A stretch of DNA of 33,429 nt, from assembly GCA_938040365.1 (NCBI GenBank), contig CALHXU010000037.1:1-33429 (forward strand), in the 5' to 3' direction. The notes beneath the pieces are model-generated. The model saw only the letters and a list, made by a program, of their open reading frames with translations, was not told the DNA's origin and did not search any database. Positions 13,477 through 20,489 of this stretch are shown here, piece after piece (positions within the stretch are counted from its first letter, which is position 1; every line of letters starts with the position of its first letter). The DNA comes from an uncultured Acidimicrobiales bacterium. GTDB taxonomy: Bacteria; Actinomycetota; Acidimicrobiia; Acidimicrobiales; SHLQ01. Made by a program: the position numbers and the translations under genes.

Positions 13477-14427
13477 ATGAAGATCGTTCTCATCGCAAAT
13501 GCGTCAGCATCGTCGGTCACCGCGCGAACTCGTGTCGTCATTCAGAAGGCGCTCTCGGCCGACCACGATGTGGAGCTTCGTGAAACGGCGAGGCGTGGGC
13601 ACGCCACGCGAATCGCGAAGGGCGCAGCTGCCGAGGGTGTCGATATCGTTGCCGTCCTCGGCGGCGACGGGACGCTCAACGAGGCTGCCAACGGTGTCGT
13701 TGGGACCAACACGGCGCTCGCACCGATCCCGGGCGGATCAACGAACGTCTTTGCTCGGACGATCGGCTTACCCGAGGATCCCGTTCACGCCACCGCTGCG
13801 ACGTTAGAGGCAATCGATTCGGGCTCGATCCGCAGCGTCGGTGTGGGTTCGGCCAACGAGCGCTACTTTCTCTTTCACGTCGGTATTGGATTCGATGCAG
13901 CGGTCGTTGCCCAGGTCGAGAAACGCAGCCACCTGAAGCGATACGGCGGACACGCCTTCTTCGCGTGGGCAGGTTTCACGACGTGGCTGCAACACTTCGA
14001 CCGCAGCTCGCCCCACTTCGCGGTTGAGTATGGTGACGGCACGGTCATCGACGACGGCTACTTCACGATCGGGCTGAACACCGACCCATACACCTACCTC
14101 GGCACTCGACCATTTACCGTCACCCCTGATGCAACCCTCGAATCGCCGTTGAGTCTGGTCACCCTTCGTTCATTGGGCAGCGTCACGCTCACCCGGCTGA
14201 TGCTTTCGAGCTTGCGCAATCCCGACGGGGTTTCGACCGGGCGCGGGGTCGACGTTGCAAAGGGGATCGAGTCGGCTCGCATCCACAGCGAGACGCCGTT
14301 TCCGTACCAACTCGACGGCGACTACCTAGGCGACGTGACCTCGATCGACCTCAGGTGGGAGGCCGAAGCGCTGCGTCTCGTCATGCCCGACCGACGCCAC
14401 GTGCCCCGGCCCAAAGAGGTGTTGTAA
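13477..14427 (+). CDS. Diacylglycerol kinase family lipid kinase
   Basis: ATP-dependent kinase of the DAGK/YegS/sphingosine-kinase fold. 316 residues. The phosphate-binding motif GGDGTLNEAANG is at 62-73, followed by PGGSTNVFARTIGLP. The C-terminal beta-sandwich ends with FPYQLDGDYLGDVT, as in lipid kinases of this group. It probably phosphorylates diacylglycerol or a related lipid at the membrane; the substrate cannot be read from sequence. The ATG at 13477 has GAGG eight bases upstream. The convergent neighbour is a glycerophosphodiester phosphodiesterase, so two lipid-related genes meet here. Confidence 0.9.
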   Translation: MKIVLIANASASSVTARTRVVIQKALSADHDVELRETARRGHATRIAKGAAAEGVDIVAVLGGDGTLNEAANGVVGTNTALAPIPGGSTNVFARTIGLPEDPVHATAATLEAIDSGSIRSVGVGSANERYFLFHVGIGFDAAVVAQVEKRSHLKRYGGHAFFAWAGFTTWLQHFDRSSPHFAVEYGDGTVIDDGYFTIGLNTDPYTYLGTRPFTVTPDATLESPLSLVTLRSLGSVTLTRLMLSSLRNPDGVSTGRGVDVAKGIESARIHSETPFPYQLDGDYLGDVTSIDLRWEAEALRLVMPDRRHVPRPKEVL

Positions 14428-14445
14428 TGCGAACGGGTCGTTCCC

Positions 14446-14489
14446 GCTAGCGGAGCGCCTGGACAGCCCGGCTAGCGGAGCGCCTGGAC
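14446..14489. repeat. Direct repeat containing the end of the GDPD gene
   Basis: GCTAGCGGAGCGCCTGGAC (19 bases) occurs at 14446-14464 and 14471-14489. The inner copy holds the last codons and stop of the phosphodiesterase gene, and the outer copy repeats them downstream of the stop, out of frame. Confidence 0.85.
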
Positions 14490-15152
14490 GGCAAGGTCTG
14501 GGACGTTGGTGATGATGCCGTCGACGCCCATCTGGGCCAGCTCGATCATGCGATCGGGGTCATCGACAGTCCATACGTTGACCTCAAGTTCGGCTTCTTT
14601 TGCTGCGGCAATCCACCGCGGGGTAACGAGTGCGTCCCAAGGATTGATCGCTCGATGCGAATGTGCGGTCACCCGACCGATTGAAACCTCTGGGCCGACA
14701 TCATCTTGAGTGATAAGTGCCGTCATGATTCTCGGATCGAGGTCGCGCACGGCGTTGACCGCACCCATGTCGAACGAACTGATGAGGCATTTGTCTCGCG
14801 AGAGGTGGGCGAGTGCGACCTCGACCACGGCGGGCACCATTTTGTGCTCGGGGTCGAAACTCTCCGACGTTGGTTCGTTCTTGATCTCGATGTTGACGCC
14901 CATTGCCCCGCACGCCGCGATCGCGTCGGCCAGTTCGGGGACTTCATCGGGTAGATCGGCAAAGGCGGTGTCAGCAACGAGGCGACCGTCGGCGAGTTCG
15001 ACATCATGAAAGACGGCGAGCTTGCCGTCCTTTGTTGCCTGCACATCGAGTTCGACCCAGTCGGCTCCGAGCGATTCGGCTCCGGCAAAAGCGGCGAGTG
15101 TGTTCTCGGTGAACGCAGCAGATGCGCCACGGTGTCCAATGATTAACGTCAT
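14472..15152 (-). CDS. Glycerophosphodiester phosphodiesterase
   Basis: Hydrolyses glycerophosphodiesters to an alcohol and glycerol 3-phosphate. 226 residues, a compact single-domain GDPD. Catalytic features are GHRGASAAFTENTLAAF (HRG at 7-9), ELDVQATKDG (Glu and Asp metal ligands), VFHDVELADG and NIEIKNEP, and the barrel ends with VNVWTVDDP and GVDGIITNVPD. The ATG at 15152 (MTLIIGHRGAS) is the usual family start; an upstream in-frame start would add 14 unconserved residues. There is no signal peptide, so the enzyme is cytoplasmic. A TANNNT element six bases upstream indicates a leaderless mRNA. Confidence 0.92.
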   Translation of the reverse strand: MTLIIGHRGASAAFTENTLAAFAGAESLGADWVELDVQATKDGKLAVFHDVELADGRLVADTAFADLPDEVPELADAIAACGAMGVNIEIKNEPTSESFDPEHKMVPAVVEVALAHLSRDKCLISSFDMGAVNAVRDLDPRIMTALITQDDVGPEVSIGRVTAHSHRAINPWDALVTPRWIAAAKEAELEVNVWTVDDPDRMIELAQMGVDGIITNVPDLAVQALR

Positions 15153-15158
15153 CGTTCG

Positions 15159-15164
15159 ATAGTA
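15159..15164 (-). promoter_or_regulatory. -10 element for a leaderless GDPD mRNA
   Basis: Reads TACTAT on the minus strand, six bases before the ATG at 15152. Confidence 0.5.
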
Positions 15165-15231
15165 CCGATCGACAATTCGCGTCGCGGCGTCCATTCAGCC
15201 TGTTTTTTCAGGAGATTCCTTCTCGATTAGT

Positions 15232-15287
15232 TCGTGAGAAACAGTTCATGAGAAACGCTGCACCGCTCATGAGAAACGCTGCACCGC
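15232..15287 (+). repeat. Tandem repeats upstream of the WhiB gene
   Basis: Two perfect 21-base copies beginning TCATGAGAAACGCTGCACC sit head to tail at 15246-15266 and 15267-15287. A shorter degenerate copy (TCGTGAGAAAC) starts at 15232. Starts are 14 and 21 bases apart. They lie in the divergent GDPD/WhiB spacer and may be repeated regulator-binding sites. Confidence 0.75.
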
Positions 15288-15297
15288 GCGGCCCAAA

Positions 15298-15332
15298 TTA
15301 CACTGGTGTAACACTAAAAGTGCTCGTGTAAC
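15298..15332 (+). promoter_or_regulatory. Putative operator of the WhiB gene
   Basis: TTACAC-TG-GTGTAA (15298-15311) is an inverted repeat. GTGTAAC occurs at 15306 and again at 15326, exactly 20 bases apart, on nearly the same helix face. The sites lie 120-155 bases before the chosen start. The binding protein is unknown. Confidence 0.5.
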
Positions 15333-15453
15333 TACAAAGAGCGAGGAAATGCTTGATCCGCTCCGTGCACAGAAGTACATTCGTACTCACGAGCTGAGTT
15401 CTAGGCATGCTGGGCGGCATGGGCATAGGGCAGGTTCGATGCGTGGAGGAAAC

Positions 15454-15783
15454 GTGTCAATTCAAATTCATGATCCAGCAGTATTTCCGACGACGGAGTC
15501 TGCACAACCTCGAGTCTGGCGTAGCAATGCTGCGTGCCGAGATACCGACCCGAGCCTGTTTTTCCCCGTGGGACAGACCGGCCCTGCGATCGAGCACATT
15601 GCGAAGGCCAAAGCGGTTTGCAACACCTGTGACGTCAAGGTCGAGTGCCTCGAGTATGCCCTGATGACAAATCAGGACGCAGGCGTATGGGGTGGCCTCA
15701 CCGAAGACGACCGACGCAAGATTCGTCGCGAACGTCGCAAGGCCAACCGCGCTGCCCAAGCAGCAGCGAAGGCACAGCAATAA
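15454..15783 (+). CDS. WhiB-family iron-sulfur transcriptional regulator
   Basis: Actinobacteria-specific regulator that carries a 4Fe-4S cluster and usually acts with the principal sigma factor. From the GTG start it has 109 residues with the four cluster cysteines at 28, 56, 59 and 65 (ACRDTDP, then VCNTCDVKVEC). The GVWGGLTEDDRRK turn and a basic, Ala-rich DNA-binding tail follow. GTG at 15454 is preferred because GGAGGA lies just ahead, although the three-base gap is short. An in-frame ATG at 15439 and longer starts exist but add unconserved residues. Two kinds of repeat upstream suggest tight control. Which WhiB subgroup it belongs to was not determined. Confidence 0.93.
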   Translation: MSIQIHDPAVFPTTESAQPRVWRSNAACRDTDPSLFFPVGQTGPAIEHIAKAKAVCNTCDVKVECLEYALMTNQDAGVWGGLTEDDRRKIRRERRKANRAAQAAAKAQQ

Positions 15784-15812
15784 CGAGCCCCAAGAACTAA
15801 GAGAACTACCAG

Positions 15813-15843
15813 AGAAGCGTCGGACTAACGGTCCGGCGCTTCT
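15813..15843. terminator. Bidirectional terminator between WhiB gene and rsmI
   Basis: A 13-bp stem (AGAAGCGTCGGAC with GTCCGGCGCTTCT, one G-T pair, loop TAACG) sits between the convergent stops. The T-runs are short on both sides. Confidence 0.65.
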
Positions 15844-16719
15844 TTAGGTTTTCGACACGAAGTCGACCTCGAGCGCAAGGTCATAAACCTGACGCTTCTT
15901 CGCACCGGTCATCTCCACCACCGTGTCGACCGCGTCGCGCCGCGTCGCCCCACCATCGGCCTCACGAACAAGTGCTGCCCGAAGCGCCCCGACCGAAGCG
16001 TCGACCTCTGCTGCACCCTCGAGCACAACCACATATTCGCCGCGAGGCTCTCGCTCGCTGCAAAACACGACCGCTTCATCGAGCGACCCACGCCAAACTT
16101 CCTCAAACTTCTTCGTCAACTCACGAGCGAGCGCCACCGCCCGATTACCGCCGAGAACTTCACGCAGGTCACAAACGGTTCGCTCCAAACGATGCGGCGC
16201 CTCAAACAACACGACGGTTCTCGGCTCGGTTCGCAGCGACGCTATTCGACGCTGACGCTCAGAACCCTTCCGAGGAAGGAAACCGTCGAAGCAAAATCGG
16301 TCCGACGAAAAGCCGCTGACCACGAGCCCAACAAGCGCCGCGCTTGGACCGGGCAAGGACTCAACCCGGAACCCAGCGTCGATCACTGCCGCAACCGCCC
16401 GGTGCCCAGGATCGCTCACACCGGGCGTTCCAGCATCTGAAACGAGGCAAACAACCTCGCCTCGACGAATCCGCTCAAGAATCTCTGCACTCGCCGCAGC
16501 TTCGGTGTGGTCGTTACAAACAATGAAGGGATCGTGCGCAATGTCGAAGTGCGCAAAGAGCGAACCCGTGCGGCGCGTATCCTCACAGGCAACCGAATCG
16601 GCGGTCATCAATGCCTCGACCGACCGAGGAGCAAGATCGCCGAGATTACCAATCGGCGTCGCTACGAGCCGAAGGTAACCAGCACCGTGCGACTCGCGCA
16701 CAGGCTCGAGAGGGCTCAC
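15844..16719 (-). CDS. rsmI: 16S rRNA (cytidine-2'-O)-methyltransferase RsmI
   Basis: Methylates the ribose of a cytidine (C1402 in E. coli numbering) in the ribosomal decoding centre using S-adenosylmethionine. 291 residues. Tetrapyrrole-methylase-fold landmarks are LVATPIGNLGDLAPRS, ACEDTRRTG, CLVSDAGTPGVSDPG and LPGPSAALVGLVVSG, then FLPRKG and a C-terminal helical domain. The GTG start at 16719 overlaps the TGA stop of the upstream DUF192 gene as GTGA, so the two are translationally coupled. Longer starts within the DUF192 gene are therefore rejected. Confidence 0.93.
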   Translation of the reverse strand: MSPLEPVRESHGAGYLRLVATPIGNLGDLAPRSVEALMTADSVACEDTRRTGSLFAHFDIAHDPFIVCNDHTEAAASAEILERIRRGEVVCLVSDAGTPGVSDPGHRAVAAVIDAGFRVESLPGPSAALVGLVVSGFSSDRFCFDGFLPRKGSERQRRIASLRTEPRTVVLFEAPHRLERTVCDLREVLGGNRAVALARELTKKFEEVWRGSLDEAVVFCSEREPRGEYVVVLEGAAEVDASVGALRAALVREADGGATRRDAVDTVVEMTGAKKRQVYDLALEVDFVSKT

Positions 16720-17066
16720 GCCGAGGCGCTTAAGACATCGCCACGGATCTCGAGTTGGGCACCCGGCTCGATCTGCCAATGGTTAAACCGTCCGGCGGTC
16801 GTCTCGATCGCATACGAGGCCCCGAACTCGATCTTTGACACCCGATGCTTTGGCATCGTGACAATCCGCAGGACGCGCATGTCGTCGTCGCAGAATGCCA
16901 CATCGATCGGAAACTTCATGCCGATCGTGTGCACGCTCTTCGTGCCCTCCAACAAAAGTGCACCGTCGATCTCATCACGACCGAGTAGGCCAATCGTGCG
17001 AGCCTTGACCGAATTGGCCCGCTCCACCGATGCGAGCACCGTTCCGTCATGTACCAGCCATGTCAT
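16716..17066 (-). CDS. DUF192 family protein
   Basis: 116 residues, small beta-rich domain of unknown function. Family marks are ARTIGLLGRDEIDGALLLEG, SVHTIGMKFPIDVAFCDDD, and the C-terminal AIETTAGRFNHWQIEPGAQLE. Many relatives have an N-terminal signal peptide, but this one starts directly with TWLVHDG and looks cytoplasmic. It leads a two-gene operon with rsmI, overlapping by four bases. A TANNNT element seven bases before the ATG and the lack of a ribosome site suggest a leaderless mRNA. Confidence 0.88.
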   Translation of the reverse strand: MTWLVHDGTVLASVERANSVKARTIGLLGRDEIDGALLLEGTKSVHTIGMKFPIDVAFCDDDMRVLRIVTMPKHRVSKIEFGASYAIETTAGRFNHWQIEPGAQLEIRGDVLSASA

Positions 17067-17073
17067 AGCCCAA

Positions 17074-17079
17074 ATCTTA
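17074..17079 (-). promoter_or_regulatory. -10 element for the DUF192-rsmI operon
   Basis: Reads TAAGAT on the minus strand, seven bases before the ATG at 17066. Confidence 0.5.
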
Positions 17080-17125
17080 GATCCATCGACGCGACGAGAA
17101 CCAACGCAGCACCAACACCGGCCGT

Positions 17126-17131
17126 TATGCT
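17126..17131 (+). promoter_or_regulatory. -10 element for ychF
   Basis: Reads TATGCT, nine bases before the ATG at 17141, with no ribosome site between. Confidence 0.5.
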
Positions 17132-17140
17132 CAGCGCGAT

Positions 17141-18214
17141 ATGGAACGATTCGGATTTGTAGGACTCCCTAACGCGGGAAAGTCCTCGCTCTTCAACGCC
17201 CTCGCGGGCGGCGGCGCGCTGGCAGCGCCCTACGCGTTTGCGACCACCGACCCCAACGTCGGCGTAGCCAAGGTATTCGACCCCCGACTCGACGAGCTCG
17301 CCGCAATGTCTGGGTCACAGAAGATCATTCATGCGAGCGTCCAGTTCAATGACATTGGCGGCCTTGTCGAGGGGGCGAGCCAAGGCGAAGGACTCGGCAA
17401 CAAATTCCTCGCAGGCATTCGTGAGGTCGACGCCATCGTATTCGTCCTTCGCGCCTTCCCCGATGACGATGTGCCCGGCCCAACCGATCCGCTCGAACAT
17501 CTCGGAATCGTCGAAACCGAGCTCGCGCTCGCCGACCTCGACACCGCCGAAAAGCAGCTCGAGAAAGTCGGACGGGCCGCACGCGTCGACAAGTCCAAGG
17601 CAGGCGAAACCGCGCTCCTCGAAAAAGTCGTCGAGCTCCTCAGCGATGGAACCCCCCTCTACAAGAGTTCGCTCACCGAAGATGAGCGACTCGAACTCAA
17701 ACCCTTCTTCTTCCTCACGAACAAACCCGTCCTCGCCGTTGTGAACATTGGCGAAGATCAGCTCGAAGAAGGCGAAGCGCTCGCCGCTCCCGTCAGTGAA
17801 GCGCTCGGCGGTGCAGAAGTCGTTGCGACCTGCGTGCAACTCGAAGCCGAAGCAGCCCAACTCGACGAGGAAGAACGGGCCGAAATGCTCGAAGGGCTCG
17901 GACTTGGCGAAGGCGCAATGCCACGCTTTATCCGAGCGGCCTACGAACTCATGGGATTGCGCACCTACCTCACCACAGGCGAAAAGGAATCGCGTGCGTG
18001 GACCTTCCGAGCCGACTCCACAGCGCCACAAGCCGCTGGAGTCATCCACACCGACTTCGAACGCGGCTTTATCCGCGCCGAGACAATCAACTGGAAAGAT
18101 CTCGTCGATGCAGGGTCCTGGGCCGCGGCACGAGACAAAGGCCTCGTCCGCTCTGAAGGCAAGGACTACATCGTCAAAGACGGCGACGTCATGGAATTTC
18201 GCTTCAACGTGTAG
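17141..18214 (+). CDS. ychF: YchF/OLA1-type P-loop NTPase
   Basis: Ribosome-associated Obg-like NTPase that in known members prefers ATP and is linked to translation and stress responses. 357 residues, normal length. Walker A is GLPNAGKSS (8-16), followed by FATTDPNVGVAKV and the switch region FNDIGGLVEGASQGEGLGNKFL. The base-specificity region is NKPVLAVVNIGEDQ. The C-terminal TGS domain contains LRTYLTTGEKESRAW, then IHTDFERGFIRAE and KDGDVMEFRFNV. Small departures from the common sequence (FNDIGGLV rather than the usual VDIAGLV form) do not touch the P-loop. It diverges from DUF192-rsmI across 74 bases. Confidence 0.95.
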   Translation: MERFGFVGLPNAGKSSLFNALAGGGALAAPYAFATTDPNVGVAKVFDPRLDELAAMSGSQKIIHASVQFNDIGGLVEGASQGEGLGNKFLAGIREVDAIVFVLRAFPDDDVPGPTDPLEHLGIVETELALADLDTAEKQLEKVGRAARVDKSKAGETALLEKVVELLSDGTPLYKSSLTEDERLELKPFFFLTNKPVLAVVNIGEDQLEEGEALAAPVSEALGGAEVVATCVQLEAEAAQLDEEERAEMLEGLGLGEGAMPRFIRAAYELMGLRTYLTTGEKESRAWTFRADSTAPQAAGVIHTDFERGFIRAETINWKDLVDAGSWAAARDKGLVRSEGKDYIVKDGDVMEFRFNV

Positions 18215-18323
18215 CTCCCGGGCCCAACACACCCATACATCAGCTGCGTTTCCAATAACCAATACTGGTCAAAGAAGCGCGTTTCGCTCGTGAACAACCC
18301 CACTTGGGCCGAAACTGTTCTCA

Positions 18324-18493
18324 GGGTGCTGTTGGACTCCCCGCCACCGACAGCACCCAAACCTTCGAACAAAACAATCGTCAAGGACCTCAGAAAACAA
18401 TCTGAGAAATCCGCGACTTTCTTTGTTACCCAAGAGTCACAACATTCGGAAGCGCTGCAGGTAACCCGCCACCTGCAGCGCTTCTGTATTTTT
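18324..18493 (+). ncRNA. Candidate structured small RNA or long structured 3' UTR
   Basis: Three hairpins follow one another: GGGTGCTGT/ACAGCACCC (18324-18358, 9 bp), CTCAGA/TCTGAG (18389-18406), and a 14-bp terminator (18449-18484) with a T-run. The stretch between ychF and the terminator has no recognisable protein. An open frame from a GTG at 18290 runs through all hairpins and is not believable. No known RNA family was recognised. It could equally be the 3' UTR of ychF. Confidence 0.4.
18449..18493 (+). terminator. Strong intrinsic terminator
   Basis: A perfect 14-bp stem GAAGCGCTGCAGGT/ACCTGCAGCGCTTC with loop AACCCGCC, followed by TGTATTTTT. It ends 235-280 bases past the ychF stop, unusually far for a ychF terminator. 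Confidence 0.85.
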
Positions 18494-18607
18494 GCGGTAA
18501 CTCGTCGACACTTCCGGTCGACATCGGCCGACGCGTTGCTGGCAGCTCGAGCGGTTACTCGTCGACACTTCCGGTCGACATCGGCCGACGCGTTGCTGGC
18601 AGCTCAA
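18494..18607. repeat. 57-bp tandem repeat, two copies
   Basis: The copies 18494-18550 and 18551-18607 differ at one internal base and in the last two or three positions. Each contains GTCGAC twice and CGGCCG, so each is rich in short palindromes. The block lies between the terminator and the bL37 promoter. Confidence 0.85.
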
Positions 18608-18651
18608 GGGACTGTTTGTCACAGCAATTGGGGGTTTTCGGATCTGGTCGT

Positions 18652-18657
18652 TAGGCT
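18652..18657 (+). promoter_or_regulatory. -10 element for a leaderless bL37 mRNA
   Basis: TAGGCT, with TTGGGG 18 bases further upstream as a possible -35. Seven bases separate it from the ATG at 18665, which decides between two in-frame ATGs (18659 and 18665). Confidence 0.5.
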
Positions 18658-18664
18658 GATGCCT

Positions 18665-18754
18665 ATGTCGAAGCGCACGCAGAAGAAGAAGTTGAAGGCT
18701 CGCCGCTCAAAGGCAAACCACGGCCGCAAGCCAAACATGGGTCGCAACAGCTAA
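18665..18754 (+). CDS. Small ribosomal protein, bL37 type (29 aa)
   Basis: A 29-residue, very basic peptide: MSKRTQKKKLKARRSKANHG followed by RKPNMGRNS. The pattern of Lys/Arg-rich start and NHGRKPN near the end matches the tiny actinobacterial large-subunit protein bL37 as I remember it. It is short enough to be missed by length cut-offs. The start at 18665 fits both the MSKR opening and a -10 element seven bases upstream. No Shine-Dalgarno sequence is present. Confidence 0.75.
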   Translation: MSKRTQKKKLKARRSKANHGRKPNMGRNS

Positions 18755-18807
18755 CCCTCGGTCGAGCCGCCGATCAACCGCGCCACAGAAGTCGACCACT
18801 CACCGCT

Positions 18808-18948
18808 ATGGCTGAAGTCGTCGGTGCAATCGCTCTCGGCCTCATCGTTATCGTTTTCTTCATCGCGGTCTTCTCGCTCATCGTGCTCGCGATCATTCCG
18901 ATTGGCCGCTACCTCGAACGTCGCGCCGAACGGACGAATACCGACTAG
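18808..18948 (+). CDS. Predicted 46-aa single-pass membrane peptide
   Basis: Translates to MAEVVGAIALGLIVIVFFIA, then VFSLIVLAIIPIGRYLERRA and ERTNTD. One long hydrophobic helix spans residues 5-32, followed by an Arg-rich tail that would stay in the cytoplasm, so the N-terminus would be outside. There is no clear ribosome site or promoter; it lies 53 bases after bL37 and could share its transcript. The amphipathic pattern and codon use look real, but no homologue is recognised. Confidence 0.5.
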   Translation: MAEVVGAIALGLIVIVFFIAVFSLIVLAIIPIGRYLERRAERTNTD

Positions 18949-18965
18949 CCCCTATCGACCCGCGC

Positions 18966-18979
18966 TCGGAACGTTCCGA
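18966..18979. repeat. 14-bp perfect palindrome
   Basis: TCGGAACGTTCCGA sits upstream of the transporter operon and after the small membrane peptide. It may be a regulator site for the transporter or a chance palindrome; no T-run follows. Confidence 0.35.
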
Positions 18980-19098
18980 CACGGCGAGCGCGTGAATTTC
19001 GTCTCCCGAATACTCGCTTTGAGATTCGTTGACTAGCTTGATGATGTTACGGGTCAGCCATCCGGGTTGTCTGTACCGAATCTTGGAGGGGCATTCCT

Positions 19099-20355
19099 AT
19101 GCGCAGAAATTTCAGACTTATCCTGGCGCTGCTCGCAGCGCTCAGTCTCTTTGCCGCCGCGTGCGGCAGCACCGTCTCTGACGTTGCGTCCGACACCGCA
19201 GACGTCGTCGAAGACGCTGTCGACGGCGACGGCGACGGCGACGGCGACGAAGAAGAGGCCATGGAAGATGAAGAAGAAGCCATGGAGGACGAAGAAGAGG
19301 CCATGGAAGATGAAGAAGCCATGGAGGACGAAGAGGTTGCAGAAGAAGAAGCTGCTGCAGCTTCGAGCGACACGAGCGTTGGCCTCGTGTACGACATTGG
19401 TGGCCGCGGCGACCTGTCATTCAACGACTCGGCAGCTGAAGGCCTCGAGCGAGCAAACGATTCGCTCGGCGTGACGTTCACTGAAGCCTCGCCAAATGAC
19501 GACGGCTCAAACCGTGCCGAGCTGCTCCAGCTCGCCGCGGACGACAACCCGATCGTCATCGGCGTTGGCTTCCTCTTCGAAGCCGACGCAGCAGCGACCG
19601 CAGCCGAAAACCCAGACACCAACTTTGCGGTCGTCGACTCGGCCATGATCGACTTCAGCCTCGACCCACCAGCACCGTACGGACCAAACGTTGCCGGCCT
19701 CGTCTTTGCTGAAGAGCAGGGCTCCTACCTCGTTGGCGTCGCAGCAGCGCTCACGTCAGAGACCAACCAGGTTGGCTTCATCGGCGGCGTTTGCTGCTTC
19801 GGCCTTATCGAGAAGTTCGAAGCTGGCTTCACCGCTGGCGCACGCTCGGTTAACCCCGACATCGAGGTCGTCGTCGAATACATCACCGATGCACCTGACT
19901 TTGACGGCTTCAACCAGCCCGACCGTGCACAGGTCATCGCAACCACCATGTACGAAGATGGCGCCGACGTCATCTACCACGCAGCTGGTGGTGCAGGTAA
20001 CGGCATGTTCCAAGCAGCGGCCGACTTCTCCGACGACAACGGCACCAAGGTATGGGGCATCGGCGTCGACTCCGATCAGTTCAACACGATCGGCGCAGTC
20101 GACCCAGACCTCCAAGAGTTCGTGCTTACCTCGATGCTCAAGCGTGTCGACACCGCCGTCGTCGAGATCCTGACCGCACAAGCCAACGGCGAGTTCGTCG
20201 CTGGTCCAAACACCTACGACCTTTCGGTCGATGGCGTTGGTTACTCGACCTCGGGAGGATTCGTCGACGACATCATTCCCGACCTCGAAGCAGCGAAGGC
20301 AGCGATCATCGCCGGCGACGTCGTCGTACCAACCGACCCAACCGAGGTCGGCTAA
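19099..20355 (+). CDS. BMP/PnrA-type nucleoside-binding lipoprotein of an ABC importer
   Basis: Captures substrate, most likely purine or other nucleosides, outside the membrane for the ABC transporter encoded downstream. 418 residues. The lipoprotein signal ends in LFAAAC with Cys22. A strongly acidic low-complexity linker (about 40-91) contains GDGDGDGD and repeated EEEAMED units. The BMP domain starts at VGLVYDIGGRGDLSFNDSA and shows IGVGFLFEADA, NVAGLVFAEEQGSYLVGVAA, VGFIGGVCCFG, DVIYHAAGGAGNGMFQAA and WGIGVDSDQ, typical of BmpA/PnrA. GGAGGGG precedes the ATG. The linker is much longer and more acidic than usual for this family. Two hairpins follow the stop. Confidence 0.92.
   Translation: MRRNFRLILALLAALSLFAAACGSTVSDVASDTADVVEDAVDGDGDGDGDEEEAMEDEEEAMEDEEEAMEDEEAMEDEEVAEEEAAAASSDTSVGLVYDIGGRGDLSFNDSAAEGLERANDSLGVTFTEASPNDDGSNRAELLQLAADDNPIVIGVGFLFEADAAATAAENPDTNFAVVDSAMIDFSLDPPAPYGPNVAGLVFAEEQGSYLVGVAAALTSETNQVGFIGGVCCFGLIEKFEAGFTAGARSVNPDIEVVVEYITDAPDFDGFNQPDRAQVIATTMYEDGADVIYHAAGGAGNGMFQAAADFSDDNGTKVWGIGVDSDQFNTIGAVDPDLQEFVLTSMLKRVDTAVVEILTAQANGEFVAGPNTYDLSVDGVGYSTSGGFVDDIIPDLEAAKAAIIAGDVVVPTDPTEVG
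19249..19329 (+). repeat. In-frame 21-bp tandem repeats (EEEAMED)
   Basis: Three 21-base units (19249, 19270, 19291) and one 18-base unit (19312-19329) encode EEEAMED three times and EEAMED once. Units one and three are identical in DNA, hinting at a 42-base higher-order period. Confidence 0.85.
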
Positions 20356-20367
20356 CGCCACTGTCGT

Positions 20368-20389
20368 GAGCGTTCACTTATGAACGCTC
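20368..20389 (+). other. 3' hairpin after the binding-protein gene
   Basis: GAGCGTTCA-CTTA-TGAACGCTC is a perfect 9-bp stem, 12 bases past the stop. With no T-run it probably protects the mRNA end rather than terminating. Confidence 0.5.
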
Positions 20390-20400
20390 GTTAGCAGACA

Positions 20401-20468
20401 ACCAAGACCGGGCTCTCCGCTTTTCCTCCTACGGGAGGCATCGGGTAGGGTCCGGTCTTGGTCTTTTT
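20401..20468 (+). terminator. Intra-operon attenuator between binding protein and ATPase
   Basis: ACCAAGACCGG pairs with CCGGTCTTGGT (11 bp) and is followed by CTTTTT; the loop holds a small CCTCC-TACG-GGAGG hairpin. Partial termination here would give more binding protein than transporter core, a common arrangement. Confidence 0.75.
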
Positions 20469-20489
20469 CGGGGAAGGTGCGAGAGTGCG

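Noticed and set aside
15232-15287. CRISPR array
   Set aside because: The repeats are adjacent without unique spacers, only two or three copies exist, and no cas gene is nearby.
18290-18754. A 154-aa protein ending in the bL37 sequence
   Set aside because: The frame is open by chance through three hairpins, a terminator and a tandem repeat. bL37 has its own -10 element and a family-like start.
20356-20489. A known riboswitch in front of the transporter ATPase
   Set aside because: I could not match the conserved core of a purine or other riboswitch. A terminator with a structured loop explains what is seen.
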